9,278 bases of DNA from Rhodobacteraceae bacterium UBA1957 (GCA_002336405.1 DDEJ01000119.1:20816-30093); one strand, 5' to 3'. Counted from the first letter of the stretch, positions 1-7,317 are shown. Numbers and translations are program-made. Notes: generated from the sequence alone by a model not told the origin.

Positions 1-22
1 CAAACAGCCAAACAGCCAAACA
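1..22. repeat. Short 8-bp tandem repeat at window edge
   Basis: The unit CAAACAGC occurs twice in full (1-8 and 9-16), followed by a partial third copy, CAAACA (17-22). The array may continue to the left of the window. It is short, lies outside any gene I can support, and has no evident function. Confidence 0.6.
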
Positions 23-524
23 AGGTCAATGCGCAGACTTCACCAAACTGCAACCCAGAAGATAGATAAGCAAAACCTGTGCCTGTTCCCACCACACCAA
101 TGCGAGAGTTGCAGGCTTTTTAACCGCACCAAACCAAACAAACGCCACCTAATTGTCTGGCGCATACTTTCTTTAGAGAACCGATGCATCAGGTGGAAAA
201 AGCCCTATCAGACGATCAAACGCCGCGCGTTCGCATCACAACAAATCCTTGTGACACCCACAGCGGCGTTATTTTTCTGCTCGGTAATATGGGCAGAAGG
301 GACGTGTCTCAATGACCGCTGGCGTGTCATTTACGGCACAGCTCGAAGGAGGCACCCGCTTCATGTCGGGGTGTGATTTGCCCCAATCATAGCCAGCCCA
401 TGCTCATATTTACCCAAGACAAGGGCGCAATCGCCAGTCAATCAAGCCCTTTGGAGATTTCCCAAAAGACTGAGCGTCGCAATGTCAGTGGTGCAAAAAG
501 TAATTTTTATAAACATATTTGCCT
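1..524. other. Intergenic stretch with no supported gene
   Basis: I see no protein of recognisable family on either strand here, and no tRNA or known RNA. An open frame on the plus strand (29-376) has no family resemblance and an unconvincing composition, so I do not call it. Small inverted repeats occur: AATGAC/GTCATT at 311-331 and AAGGGC/GCCCTT at 421-426/446-451. None is followed by a clear T-run, so I cannot point to the terminator of the UDP-glucose dehydrogenase gene whose stop is at 525. Confidence 0.5.
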
Positions 525-1829
525 CTATCGACCTACCGACACATAGGCGTCAAAACCTGCTTTTCTCGCCTCGTCTGCCGTATATATATTGCGCAGATCC
601 GCCAGACGGGACGTTGACATCGCCTGTGAAAGGCGCCTCAAATCAAGGGCCCTAAACTCATTCCATTCGGTCAAGATAACCACCAAATCTGCATCTTGAG
701 CCGCCTGATAAACATCTTCACACCAGACCACACCAGGCAAAAGAGCTTTGCCTTCGTGAAGGCCTTGTGGGTCAACAACCCGAACCTTGGCACCGGCCCC
801 AATCATTGCCGGCACAAGGGTCAGGGACGGCGCCTCGCGCATGTCATCGGTATTGGGTTTAAAAGTCACACCAAGCACAACGATCGTTTTGCTGTTAAAG
901 CTGCCCTCGCAGATGTCTAATAACTTATCGATCATGCGGCGCTTGATCTGTTCATTGACCGCAATCACCGTCTCGGTAATACGCATCGGCACCGCGTTCT
1001 CTTGACCAATGCGCGACAATGCTTTGGTATCTTTTGGAAAGCATGAGCCCCCATAGCCTGGACCGGCATGCAAAAACTTGTTGCCAATACGGTTGTCCAT
1101 GCCCATGCCGCGCGCCACCTCTTTCACATCGGCCCCAACCTTTTCGCACAATGCTGCAATTTCATTAATGAAAGTGACCTTTGTAGCCAGAAAGGCATTG
1201 GCCGCATATTTGATCATCTCGGCACTTTCCAAATCGGTGGTCACGAAAGGGAAATCACGTAAATAAAGAGGCCTATACACATTTTTCATGACGTCGGCCG
1301 CGCGGTCACTTTGCACGCCGACAACGACGCGATCGGGCTTCATAAAGTCTTCAATCGCGGCCCCTTCGCGCATAAATTCCGGGTTAGAGGCCACATCAAA
1401 ATCCAATGCCGGGTTCGCATTTATCACGCGATCCCAAATCCGCCGGTTGGTCCCAACCGGCACTGTCGATTTGGTGACAATCACCAGATAACCGCGGGCT
1501 GCCAAAGCTATTTCCTCGACGGCTGCAAAGACATAATCTAGATCGGCATGCCCCTCACCGCGCCGTGTCGGTGTTCCAACCGAAATAAAAACTGCATCAG
1601 CGCCATCGATTGCACTTGGTAAGTCCACGGTGAAAGACAGCCGCCCCGCCTGGATGTTTTTTGTCATCAAAACTTCCAGCCCAGGCTCGAAAATAGGCAC
1701 CTCACCACGGTTCAGCCGCGCAATTTTATCGAGATCTTTATCGACACAGACTACATCATGCCCAAAGTCAGAAAAGCATACACCAGATACCAGCCCAACG
1801 TACCCGGCGCCAACCATAATAATTTTCAT
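525..1829 (-). CDS. ugd: UDP-glucose 6-dehydrogenase
   Basis: This 434-residue cytoplasmic enzyme oxidises UDP-glucose to UDP-glucuronate with two NAD+, supplying precursors for exopolysaccharide, capsule or LPS sugars. The N-terminal Rossmann motif GAGYVG is at residues 7-12. NPEFMREG (149-156) and the substrate-binding Lys in EMIKYAANAF (Lys207) are present. The catalytic Cys263 lies in GPGYGGSCFPKD, with Asp267 close by, and the C-terminal UDP-binding domain carries TFKPNTDDMR (322-331). The length is normal for the family. An in-frame upstream start at 1985 would add 52 residues that do not belong to the family. The start at 1829 puts the glycine-rich motif at its usual distance and has AAGGG 6-7 bases upstream. 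It appears to be a single-gene unit; no sugar transferase genes are in view. It is sometimes named rkpK, udg or tuaD in other organisms. Confidence 0.96.
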   Translation of the reverse strand: MKIIMVGAGYVGLVSGVCFSDFGHDVVCVDKDLDKIARLNRGEVPIFEPGLEVLMTKNIQAGRLSFTVDLPSAIDGADAVFISVGTPTRRGEGHADLDYVFAAVEEIALAARGYLVIVTKSTVPVGTNRRIWDRVINANPALDFDVASNPEFMREGAAIEDFMKPDRVVVGVQSDRAADVMKNVYRPLYLRDFPFVTTDLESAEMIKYAANAFLATKVTFINEIAALCEKVGADVKEVARGMGMDNRIGNKFLHAGPGYGGSCFPKDTKALSRIGQENAVPMRITETVIAVNEQIKRRMIDKLLDICEGSFNSKTIVVLGVTFKPNTDDMREAPSLTLVPAMIGAGAKVRVVDPQGLHEGKALLPGVVWCEDVYQAAQDADLVVILTEWNEFRALDLRRLSQAMSTSRLADLRNIYTADEARKAGFDAYVSVGR

Positions 1830-1864
1830 CTCGTGCCCTTGTCCCGCCTCGAAAACCCGCTTTT

Positions 1865-1894
1865 GATAAACGCTAAAGATACCAAGGCTGTCAA
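1865..1894 (-). promoter_or_regulatory. Probable sigma-70 promoter of ugd
   Basis: On the minus strand a perfect TTGACA (1894-1889) is followed, 18 bases on, by TTTATC (1870-1865), or after 17 bases by GTTTAT. This lies 36 bases ahead of the ugd start, leaving a short leader with the AAGGG ribosome-binding site. The -35 box matches consensus exactly, while the -10 is only moderate. It is inferred from sequence alone. Confidence 0.5.
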
Positions 1895-1971
1895 ACAAAA
1901 TGAATATACTGCCCAAGCCCACCCGGCGCGGTCTGACCAGACAGGACCATTTAAAACTAGCGGCATCAAAC

Positions 1972-1993
1972 TTGGCAATCTGCAAATTGCCAA
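1972..1993. repeat. Perfect 8-bp inverted repeat, possible operator
   Basis: The arms TTGGCAAT (1972-1979) and ATTGCCAA (1986-1993) are perfect reverse complements around a 6-base spacer. The site lies about 145 bases upstream of the ugd start and about 80 bases ahead of its promoter candidate. No T-run follows on either strand, so a protein-binding dyad is likelier than a terminator. The cognate regulator cannot be named. Confidence 0.35.
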
Positions 1994-2097
1994 AAATACC
2001 ACTCCATTCAAAATCACCCTATATTCAATAAAATTGGGCGGGCCCTCAATCGAGGCCAGACGCGTATGCCAGTGGCAAATCACCCAGATGGCAACCG

Positions 2098-2126
2098 CCC
2101 TATCAACAACGTTTCGTTTGATAGGG
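2098..2126 (-). terminator. Stem-loop after the ABC operon, possible terminator
   Basis: The arms CCCTATCAA (2098-2106) and TTGATAGGG (2118-2126) give a perfect 9-bp stem. Inside the 11-base loop, ACG/CGT can pair further. The structure starts 15 bases beyond the ATPase stop codon (2141-2143), as expected for the 3' end of the operon transcript. No T-run follows on the minus strand, so it may be an mRNA-stabilising hairpin or one used with Rho rather than a classic intrinsic terminator. Confidence 0.4.
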
Positions 2127-2140
2127 TGCACTGTCACATT

Positions 2141-3190
2141 TTAGCGGTATGTTACAGTATCTCCGTCACCCGCCTTCACCCGCGACGCTGCGTAGATCAT
2201 ATCCCGCATCGTCACTTGGCCGATCATCTGACCATCCTTGGTCACAGTAATTGCCTCTTTTTCAGAAGCGGCCAAATCATTCATCGCCTGCTCCAGCGTC
2301 AGCGCACTGTCCAAAGCAATGCCATCGACGCTCGGCTCTTGATGCGAGAGCGTCCCAAGTGTCAGGACGCGGGCGCGATTGATATCCTTGGTGAAATCGG
2401 CCACATAATCGTCTGCTGGGTTCAACACGATATCCTGAGACGACCCCTGTTGCACCAGATTACCGTCCCGCAAGATGGCAATATCATCACCGATCCGCAG
2501 CGCCTCATCAAGGTCGTGCGTGATGAAAACGATGGTCTTGTGCAATTCGGATTGCAGATCCAGCAAGATACCCTGCATGTCGGCGCGAATTAACGGATCC
2601 AGCGCCGAGAATGCCTCGTCCATCAACAAGATATCAGCATCGGTCGCCAGCGCGCGCGCCAATCCGACGCGCTGCTGCATACCGCCTGAAAGCTGGGCCG
2701 GAAACCGGTCTTCAAAGCCCGCCAAGCCAACCCGCTCCAACCAGTGGCTGGCGCGTTTCTCCGCTTCGCTCTGCTCAATCCCCTGCATCGACAACCCATA
2801 GGTAGTATTTGCCAGAACCGTCCGATGCGGCAGAAGCGCAAATTTTTGGAACACCATCGAGGCATCAAACCGGCGGAAATGCAGCAGCTCGGACGCAGAC
2901 ATCGATAGCACATCTTTACCATCGATCATAATCTGCCCCGTGGTCGGCTCAATCAGGCGGTTAATATGACGGATTAGGGTTGATTTTCCAGACCCAGACA
3001 AGCCCATAATTACCTGAATGCGGCCGGCAAAAATATCAATATTGATATTCTGCAGGCCTAACACATGACCGTGTTTTTCCAGCAGTTCGGTTTTACCAAC
3101 GCCATTGCGCACTTTGTCTATATGCGCCGCACCATTAGAGCCAAAGATCTTATAAAGATCGCTTATCTTGATTTTAAGATCAGGCACCAT
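2141..3190 (-). CDS. proV: Quaternary-amine (glycine betaine/proline type) ABC transporter ATPase
   Basis: This 349-residue ATPase energises uptake of a compatible solute or methylated amine across the inner membrane. It matches the ProV/ChoV/OpuAA family: an N-terminal extension LYKIFG (12-17), Walker [10 protein letters not shown] (63-71), Q-loop [11 protein letters not shown] (Gln115), signature LSGGMQQR (167-174), Walker B ILLMDE (187-192), [12 protein letters not shown] and the switch His225 (ITHDLDEA). From about residue 275 a CBS-like tail follows ([12 protein letters not shown]...). It is shorter than the roughly 400-residue E. coli ProV. An upstream in-frame start at 3268 would run deep into the permease gene. 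The start at 3190 has AAGGAG 4 bases upstream, aligns with ProV and overlaps the permease end by 11 bases, implying translational coupling. Substrate could be glycine betaine, choline, proline betaine or TMAO; the ATPase cannot decide. Confidence 0.93.
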   Translation of the reverse strand: MVPDLKIKISDLYKIFGSNGAAHIDKVRNGVGKTELLEKHGHVLGLQNINIDIFAGRIQVIMGLSGSGKSTLIRHINRLIEPTTGQIMIDGKDVLSMSASELLHFRRFDASMVFQKFALLPHRTVLANTTYGLSMQGIEQSEAEKRASHWLERVGLAGFEDRFPAQLSGGMQQRVGLARALATDADILLMDEAFSALDPLIRADMQGILLDLQSELHKTIVFITHDLDEALRIGDDIAILRDGNLVQQGSSQDIVLNPADDYVADFTKDINRARVLTLGTLSHQEPSVDGIALDSALTLEQAMNDLAASEKEAITVTKDGQMIGQVTMRDMIYAASRVKAGDGDTVTYR

Positions 3191-4091
3191 GCTCTCCTTC
3201 GCGGTGTTTCTGAAGCCGCTTGCCAAAGGCTTGCGACACACGATCAAAGATAATGGCAATCGCCACAATCGCTAGACCATTCATTACGCCGAGCGCCAAA
3301 TATTGGTTCGAAACAGCCCGCAAAACTGGCACGCCAAGGCCCGGAACCCCGATCATCGCCGCAATTACCACCATCGACAGCGCCATCATAATGGTTTGGT
3401 TCACACCCGCAAAAATATTCGGAAGCGCCAAAGGTATCTGAACCTGAAATAGTTTCTGCCAATAGCTGGATCCAAAGGCATCTGCAGCCTCAAGCACCTC
3501 TTTATCAACCAAACGAATACCCAAATTTGTCAGGCGCACAATCGGCGGAATAGCATAGATCATAACCGCTAGAAGACCCGGCACCTTACCAATGCCGAGC
3601 AGCATCACCACCGGGATAAGGTAGACGAAAGACGGAATGGTCTGCATAATATCAAGCACTGGCAAAATCATCGCCTGAACACGGTCGCTGCGCGCCATTA
3701 AAATGCCGATAGGAATGCCGATTGCAATGCACAGTAGCGTCGCCACCGACACAATCGCCAGGGTCGCCATGGTATCTTCCCACATATCGAGCCAGCCAAT
3801 AAAGAGGAAGGCTACCACCGTGCCCACAACCATTTTCCAACTGCGCGATCCCCACCAAGACAGAGCCCCAAGAATAACCAGTATCAAAGGCCAGGGCGTT
3901 TCAATCAAAAGGTCCTGAAACCACTTGAGAAACATTAAAAGAGGATGAAAGAAATTCTCGATTGCTTCACCATATCCCCGCGAAAACTCTCTGAAAGTAC
4001 CATCAATACCTTTTTTAAGTTCACGCAAGACTTCCCGCGGCATTTGCGGCGGGTCGGTCAAAGTGATCTTGCTCCAATCAATAAGGGCCAT
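3180..4091 (-). CDS. proW: Quaternary-amine (glycine betaine/proline type) ABC transporter permease
   Basis: This 303-residue inner-membrane permease of the ProW/OpuAB family forms the translocation channel. A roughly 60-residue soluble N-terminal part is followed by hydrophobic segments at about 66-80, 87-101, 107-132, 140-165, 171-185, 232-250 and 265-282. The cytoplasmic coupling loop shows EAADAFGSSYWQKLFQVQIP (201-220), the EAA motif that docks on the ATPase. DIMQTIPSFVYLIP (147-160) is a conserved ProW signature. It is second in the operon. A 77-base gap holding a hairpin separates it from the binding-protein gene, and it overlaps the ATPase gene by 11 bases. The ribosome-binding site is weak (GGAATGACGG ahead of ATG), which fits lower output than the binding protein. 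Confidence 0.93.
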   Translation of the reverse strand: MALIDWSKITLTDPPQMPREVLRELKKGIDGTFREFSRGYGEAIENFFHPLLMFLKWFQDLLIETPWPLILVILGALSWWGSRSWKMVVGTVVAFLFIGWLDMWEDTMATLAIVSVATLLCIAIGIPIGILMARSDRVQAMILPVLDIMQTIPSFVYLIPVVMLLGIGKVPGLLAVMIYAIPPIVRLTNLGIRLVDKEVLEAADAFGSSYWQKLFQVQIPLALPNIFAGVNQTIMMALSMVVIAAMIGVPGLGVPVLRAVSNQYLALGVMNGLAIVAIAIIFDRVSQAFGKRLQKHREGEHGA

Positions 4092-4117
4092 CCGTCATTC
4101 CATTTTAGATCAATAAT

Positions 4118-4145
4118 AAAACCAGCCAGAAAACAATCTGGCTGG
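4118..4145 (-). terminator. Intra-operon hairpin, partial terminator / mRNA stabiliser
   Basis: Arms CCAGCCAGA (4122-4130) and TCTGGCTGG (4137-4145) form a perfect 9-bp stem with a 6-base loop. On the minus strand it is followed by TTTTATTATTG. It starts 23 bases past the binding-protein stop and ends before the permease ribosome-binding site. Such elements between the periplasmic-binding gene and the membrane genes usually lower downstream transcription and protect the upstream mRNA. The interrupted T-run suggests partial rather than complete termination. Confidence 0.65.
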
Positions 4146-4168
4146 CTAAGTTGGTTTTTTATAAAAGT

Positions 4169-5176
4169 TTAAAGGGCTGCTGCAATTTTGGCGGCCGCGT
4201 CGTCAGACACCCACGTCTTCCAAAGATCGCCGTGGCGGCTCAGGAATTCAATTGCTGCATCTTCACCACCGGCTTGCTCGTCACCCATATATACCAGCAT
4301 AGCATTCATAACTGGACCGGGGAAGATACGCTTGGCAAGGTATTCCACCGCGATACCGCCCTCTTGCTTTAGGCTGTCAGTGATAACGGTGTGAACCTCA
4401 GACTCGGTCCAGGCGCTTGGCTGTGGATCGGCACAGTCCTGCTCGGCTTTCACAATGCAGCCGTCCCAGTTGTCAGCGCCACCAAATGGCACACCAAAGT
4501 CCATTGGCACGAGACCGTATTTGCCAACCATCGCGGTTGGCGACCAGTAATAACCCAACCAGTTTTCGCCACGATCACCCGCTTTGGCAATGGATCCATC
4601 CAGACCAGCAGCTGAACCGGGATCAATCAGTTTCCAGCCCTTTGCTTCCATGTCAAACGCCCGGAACAAATTGGCGTTTGCCAACTGACAGCCCCAACCC
4701 GCAGGACAACCAATAAAGGCGCCTTTGCTGGGATCTTCCACGTCTGGGAAAAGGTCGGGACGTTCAAGAATTTTGACGACAGTGTCAAGCTCAGGGTGCG
4801 CATCTGCAAAAGATGGGGTTACCCACCAGCCTTCACCCAACTGCGTAATTGGTCCGGCAACCGCCGAGTGTAAACGCCCTTCATCCATGGCTGCAAACAG
4901 TGGCTCACGCACCGCGTTGATCCACAGCTCGGCTGCCACATCAGGCTGGCCCTTTTCGTTCATCGAGGCAAAAGTTGTCATTGTCGCGCCGGCAACCAGC
5001 TCAACGTCACAACCATAGCCGTTTTCCAGAATGAACTTGTCGACATTGGCCATCAGTTCTGCCGATGCCCAGTTCATTTCTGCCATTTGCACGTCGCCAC
5101 ATTCCGCAAAAGCGGCGGTACTTAGCGCGGCGAAGGTCGTAGCAGTTGCGAGACCTTTCACAATCAGTTTCTTCAT
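4169..5176 (-). CDS. proX: Quaternary-amine ABC transporter substrate-binding protein
   Basis: This 335-residue periplasmic binding protein of the OpuAC/ProX family captures the solute and delivers it to the permease. The signal peptide has a positive start (MKKLIVKG), a hydrophobic core and an AFA-EC cleavage site after residue 24. It carries six Cys after cleavage (26, 56, 157, 163, 240, 248), spaced so that three local disulfides are possible. Many Trp (36, 85, 117, 118, 161, 181, 206, 211, 237) could provide the aromatic cage this family uses to hold quaternary amines by cation-pi contacts. Conserved stretches include MNWASAE, DVAAELWINA and GCPAGWGCQLANANLF. It is first in the operon with a strong ribosome-binding site (GGGAG, about 9 bases ahead of ATG). 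Glycine betaine, choline or TMAO (TmoX-like) are all possible, and no catabolic neighbour indicates which. Confidence 0.92.
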   Translation of the reverse strand: MKKLIVKGLATATTFAALSTAAFAECGDVQMAEMNWASAELMANVDKFILENGYGCDVELVAGATMTTFASMNEKGQPDVAAELWINAVREPLFAAMDEGRLHSAVAGPITQLGEGWWVTPSFADAHPELDTVVKILERPDLFPDVEDPSKGAFIGCPAGWGCQLANANLFRAFDMEAKGWKLIDPGSAAGLDGSIAKAGDRGENWLGYYWSPTAMVGKYGLVPMDFGVPFGGADNWDGCIVKAEQDCADPQPSAWTESEVHTVITDSLKQEGGIAVEYLAKRIFPGPVMNAMLVYMGDEQAGGEDAAIEFLSRHGDLWKTWVSDDAAAKIAAAL

Positions 5177-5543
5177 AGTTTTCTCCCAAAGTTAACTTAA
5201 ACTTACGTTTCTTTTCATGGCATCACGTTAGTGAACAACCCAGAGCTTACACATATTCAAGCCTTGGTCTACCACGCCGGACGTTCTCACTGCGATAGGC
5301 ACGAGGCCTTTTCTGCGGCCGCTATCCGACAACGGTACCGAAGCGTTTTGTCGGGTGGACAGCCCCAACCGACCCGCTCAGGCAAAAAAACGACGCGGCA
5401 TGTCGCTTTTGGCCGTTTGGGCATAAATGCACCCTCAGAGTAAAACTTTCAACCCAAAACCTTGAATTGCAAATTAATGACGCAGGTTGTGACTAACAAA
5501 AATGCCCTCAAGTCGTTTCTTTTGAAAGAGGAGCACGCGGTTG
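5177..5543. other. Divergent regulatory region of transporter operon and orphan gene
   Basis: This 367-base gap separates the minus-strand transporter operon from the plus-strand gene at 5544. Seen here are the palindrome AAGTTAACTT (5189-5198) directly upstream of the binding-protein ribosome-binding site, a small dyad TCAC-GTTA-GTGA (5223-5234), and a 7-bp inverted repeat at 5326-5354. No promoter on either strand is close enough to consensus to call. I see no gene in it. Confidence 0.5.
5326..5354. repeat. 7-bp inverted repeat in divergent intergenic region
   Basis: CCGACAA (5326-5332) and TTGTCGG (5348-5354) are perfect reverse complements around 15 bases, and the spacer itself contains the palindrome CGGTACCG. 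The site lies 150 bases upstream of the transporter operon and about 190 bases upstream of the divergent gene, so it could be a shared operator or a leader hairpin. There is no T-run on either side. Confidence 0.35.
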
Positions 5544-6239
5544 ATGGACATCCACCAAAAAGCACTGTTGGCAAGACTGGTGGCGCAGGCCCACACAGCT
5601 TCCCCCAGCCCATCAGGAACGGGCAAGCCGTTAACCGCAGACCAACTTGCCCGCGCACTGACCCCAGAGCTGCGTATACGAGGCCTGACGGTTCAAAACC
5701 ACGTCCCCTCCGGACCTGTGGCGACAGCGGATCTTTTGGGCAAACTGTCCCATAAGACTGATCTGCACATCGCCAAGCTTATGGCGCTTTTACAATCCGT
5801 CCACCGCACCGCGCCCCCGCAGGTTACAAACCCAACCACCAGACCTGAAGCCATCGCTGTTCTGCGAACACTCTTGCAAGAGGTGGCTGCCCAGAAGCCA
5901 ATGCTCAATCCACCGCACATAACCCTATTAAACCATCAAACCTTGCACCCGCCGCGCCTTGCCGCTGGTCGTGGGGCCAACCCCAAAAATGCGCTGGCCA
6001 GCGCGGTGAACATGTCTGTTGCGGCACTCTATCTCGACAACAAAATCGGCATAAACCGACTGCTGCAAATTTTGGATTACCTGATCAAAAAACAAAGTAT
6101 CGATCCCAGGCAACGATCTTTGCAAAGCAATTTTATGCCGGGCATGCTGACCCCACACAGCCCTTCTATGTTTCCCTTTCACGCCCTTTTGAACAAGAGG
6201 CGCCGCCGACGGGCCAAAGCAAAAAAACGCAACCGTTAG
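5544..6239 (+). CDS. Hypothetical protein with highly basic C-terminal tail
   Basis: I do not recognise this 231-residue protein. There is no signal peptide or membrane segment, so it is probably cytoplasmic. The first 120 residues mix Ala/Leu-rich helical stretches (5-18, 62-88, 102-117) with Pro/Thr-rich linkers. Residues 150-184 look like a helical segment (ALYLDNKIGINRLLQILDYL). The last 14 residues, KRRRRRAKAKKRNR, contain 12 Lys/Arg and could bind nucleic acid or ribosomes. The ribosome-binding site AGGAG (5529-5533) is strong. It serves either ATG 5544 (spacing 10) or TTG 5541 (spacing 7), and I prefer the ATG. Codon use looks coding. It is divergent from the transporter operon and convergent with the dehydrogenase gene, so it has no operon partner. 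A sizeable antisense frame overlaps its 3' half but has worse support. Confidence 0.65.
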   Translation: MDIHQKALLARLVAQAHTASPSPSGTGKPLTADQLARALTPELRIRGLTVQNHVPSGPVATADLLGKLSHKTDLHIAKLMALLQSVHRTAPPQVTNPTTRPEAIAVLRTLLQEVAAQKPMLNPPHITLLNHQTLHPPRLAAGRGANPKNALASAVNMSVAALYLDNKIGINRLLQILDYLIKKQSIDPRQRSLQSNFMPGMLTPHSPSMFPFHALLNKRRRRRAKAKKRNR

Positions 6240-6324
6240 GCGCTTTAGAACATGTATGGCACGGCCCTTGGCACAGCATTTTGACATTTGCGAATAGCCC
6301 GAGTTGCAAACCCCGGCCTGTGGC

Positions 6325-7317
6325 TTAGCTGGGCATGAAATCGTCAATAAAGTCCTGCACAACACGGTCGAGATCGGTATCGGCTGGAAAGCCCAGCCGC
6401 TCGGCGCGCGCAGAATCGATCTGGCTTGGCCAGCCTTGAATGATTTTGGCGATAACCGGGTCGTGCGACATGCTGATCTTGCCCAAAACAAGACCGTTGC
6501 GCTCGGCCACCCCTTTGAGGGTTTCAATCATCTGATGCACAGTGTGCCCCTGATTGCGCAGAAAAACCGCTCGGTCATCGCCAAGGACATCTGCAGGCAA
6601 TTCGGCCAAATGAATGAAACTCTGCACACAATTACGATAGCCCAGCAACGGCAGCAGGGTCTGTGGTGATACCGGAACTGCAAAATCTTCGCCCTTGAGC
6701 GGCTCGCGAAAAACCCCGCTGCAGAAACTGGAGGCAGCGGCATTGGGTCTTCCCGGCCTGACAATAATATGAGGCAATCGCGCCGAGCGGCCATCAATAA
6801 AGCCTTTGCGGCTGTAATCGTTGATCAGCAGCTCGCCAATGGTCTTTGTCATACCATAGGTGGTCTGGGATGTCTGTTTTGTCAGGTCACTCACTGTATC
6901 TGGCATTGCTTGGCCGCCAAACACCGCAGTTGAGCTGGCAAACACCACCCGCGGCGCACCAGCCCGTGCCCGCGCCGCCTCTAATATATTCAGTGTCCCT
7001 GTTAAATTCACACGAATAGCCAGATCAAAATCGGCCTCGCCCCCCGCGCTGACAATTGAGGCCAAGTGAAAGATCACGATATCATCACGATCGACAAGCT
7101 TTCCGACTGTCTCACGTTCAGCAATATCGCCCGCCACAAAAGACACTCGTTCGTCAATTCCCTCGGGCCGGGTCTGGGGAATAACCGTGTCATTTAAAAC
7201 GATGCAGTCGATCACCTGTTGGGGATCTTGTCCAAGCGATAAATATGACTTTTCGCATAACTTTCGCGCCAGTGTCAGCCCCAGAAACCCCGCACCTCCC
7301 GTAATCAGCACTTTCAT
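6325..7317 (-). CDS. denD: NAD-dependent dehydrogenase/epimerase, D-erythronate dehydrogenase (DenD)-like
   Basis: This 330-residue enzyme of the extended short-chain dehydrogenase family (NAD-dependent epimerase/dehydratase) is cytoplasmic. The nucleotide-binding motif GGAGFLG is at residues 7-13. The active site shows SST (128-130) and Tyr154-X3-Lys158 (YGMTK). HLASIVSAGGEADFDLA, ELLINDYSRKGFIDGR and RPGRPNAAASSFCSG are typical of the DenD group, which oxidises D-erythronate at C2 to 2-oxo-tetronate with NAD+. The start at 7317 places GGAG 8 bases upstream; an in-frame ATG at 7353 would add 12 unrelated residues ahead of the Rossmann strand. The usual partners (OtnI isomerase, OtnK kinase, OtnC aldolase, a sugar-acid transporter, a GntR/DeoR regulator) are absent nearby, so the exact substrate is uncertain. 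Another nucleotide-sugar epimerase role is less likely. Confidence 0.8.
   Translation of the reverse strand: MKVLITGGAGFLGLTLARKLCEKSYLSLGQDPQQVIDCIVLNDTVIPQTRPEGIDERVSFVAGDIAERETVGKLVDRDDIVIFHLASIVSAGGEADFDLAIRVNLTGTLNILEAARARAGAPRVVFASSTAVFGGQAMPDTVSDLTKQTSQTTYGMTKTIGELLINDYSRKGFIDGRSARLPHIIVRPGRPNAAASSFCSGVFREPLKGEDFAVPVSPQTLLPLLGYRNCVQSFIHLAELPADVLGDDRAVFLRNQGHTVHQMIETLKGVAERNGLVLGKISMSHDPVIAKIIQGWPSQIDSARAERLGFPADTDLDRVVQDFIDDFMPS

Larger units (their letters stand above)
1830..2140. other. Intergenic gap between ABC ATPase end and ugd
   Basis: This 311-base gap lies between two minus-strand genes. It holds a promoter candidate for ugd (1865-1894), an 8-bp perfect inverted repeat (1972-1993), a GC-rich imperfect dyad around 2041-2057 (GGCC-C-TC / GAGGCC), and a 9-bp inverted repeat just after the ATPase stop (2098-2126). 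Open frames through it on both strands have no recognisable family, and I do not call them. Confidence 0.6.

Noticed and set aside
29..376. 115-codon plus-strand frame with a short AAGG ahead of ATG
   Set aside because: Its composition (many Arg, Cys and Trp, no domain pattern) looks like random translation, and it matches no family I know.
1830..1985. N-terminal extension of UDP-glucose dehydrogenase to an upstream ATG
   Set aside because: The extra 52 residues are unlike the family, whose members begin just before the GxGYVG motif, and they would run over the promoter candidate.
1974..1990. Possible sigma-54 -24/-12 element in the dyad upstream of ugd
   Set aside because: The GG and GC pairs are not 10 bases apart as sigma-54 requires; the symmetry is better read as an inverted repeat.
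1826..2137. 103-codon minus-strand frame across the ATPase-ugd gap
   Set aside because: It covers the promoter and dyads, runs into the ugd start, and shows no family resemblance.
5928..6527. 199-codon minus-strand frame
   Set aside because: It is antisense to the better-supported gene at 5544-6239 and out of frame with denD, which it overlaps by about 200 bases. It has no ribosome-binding site or family match.
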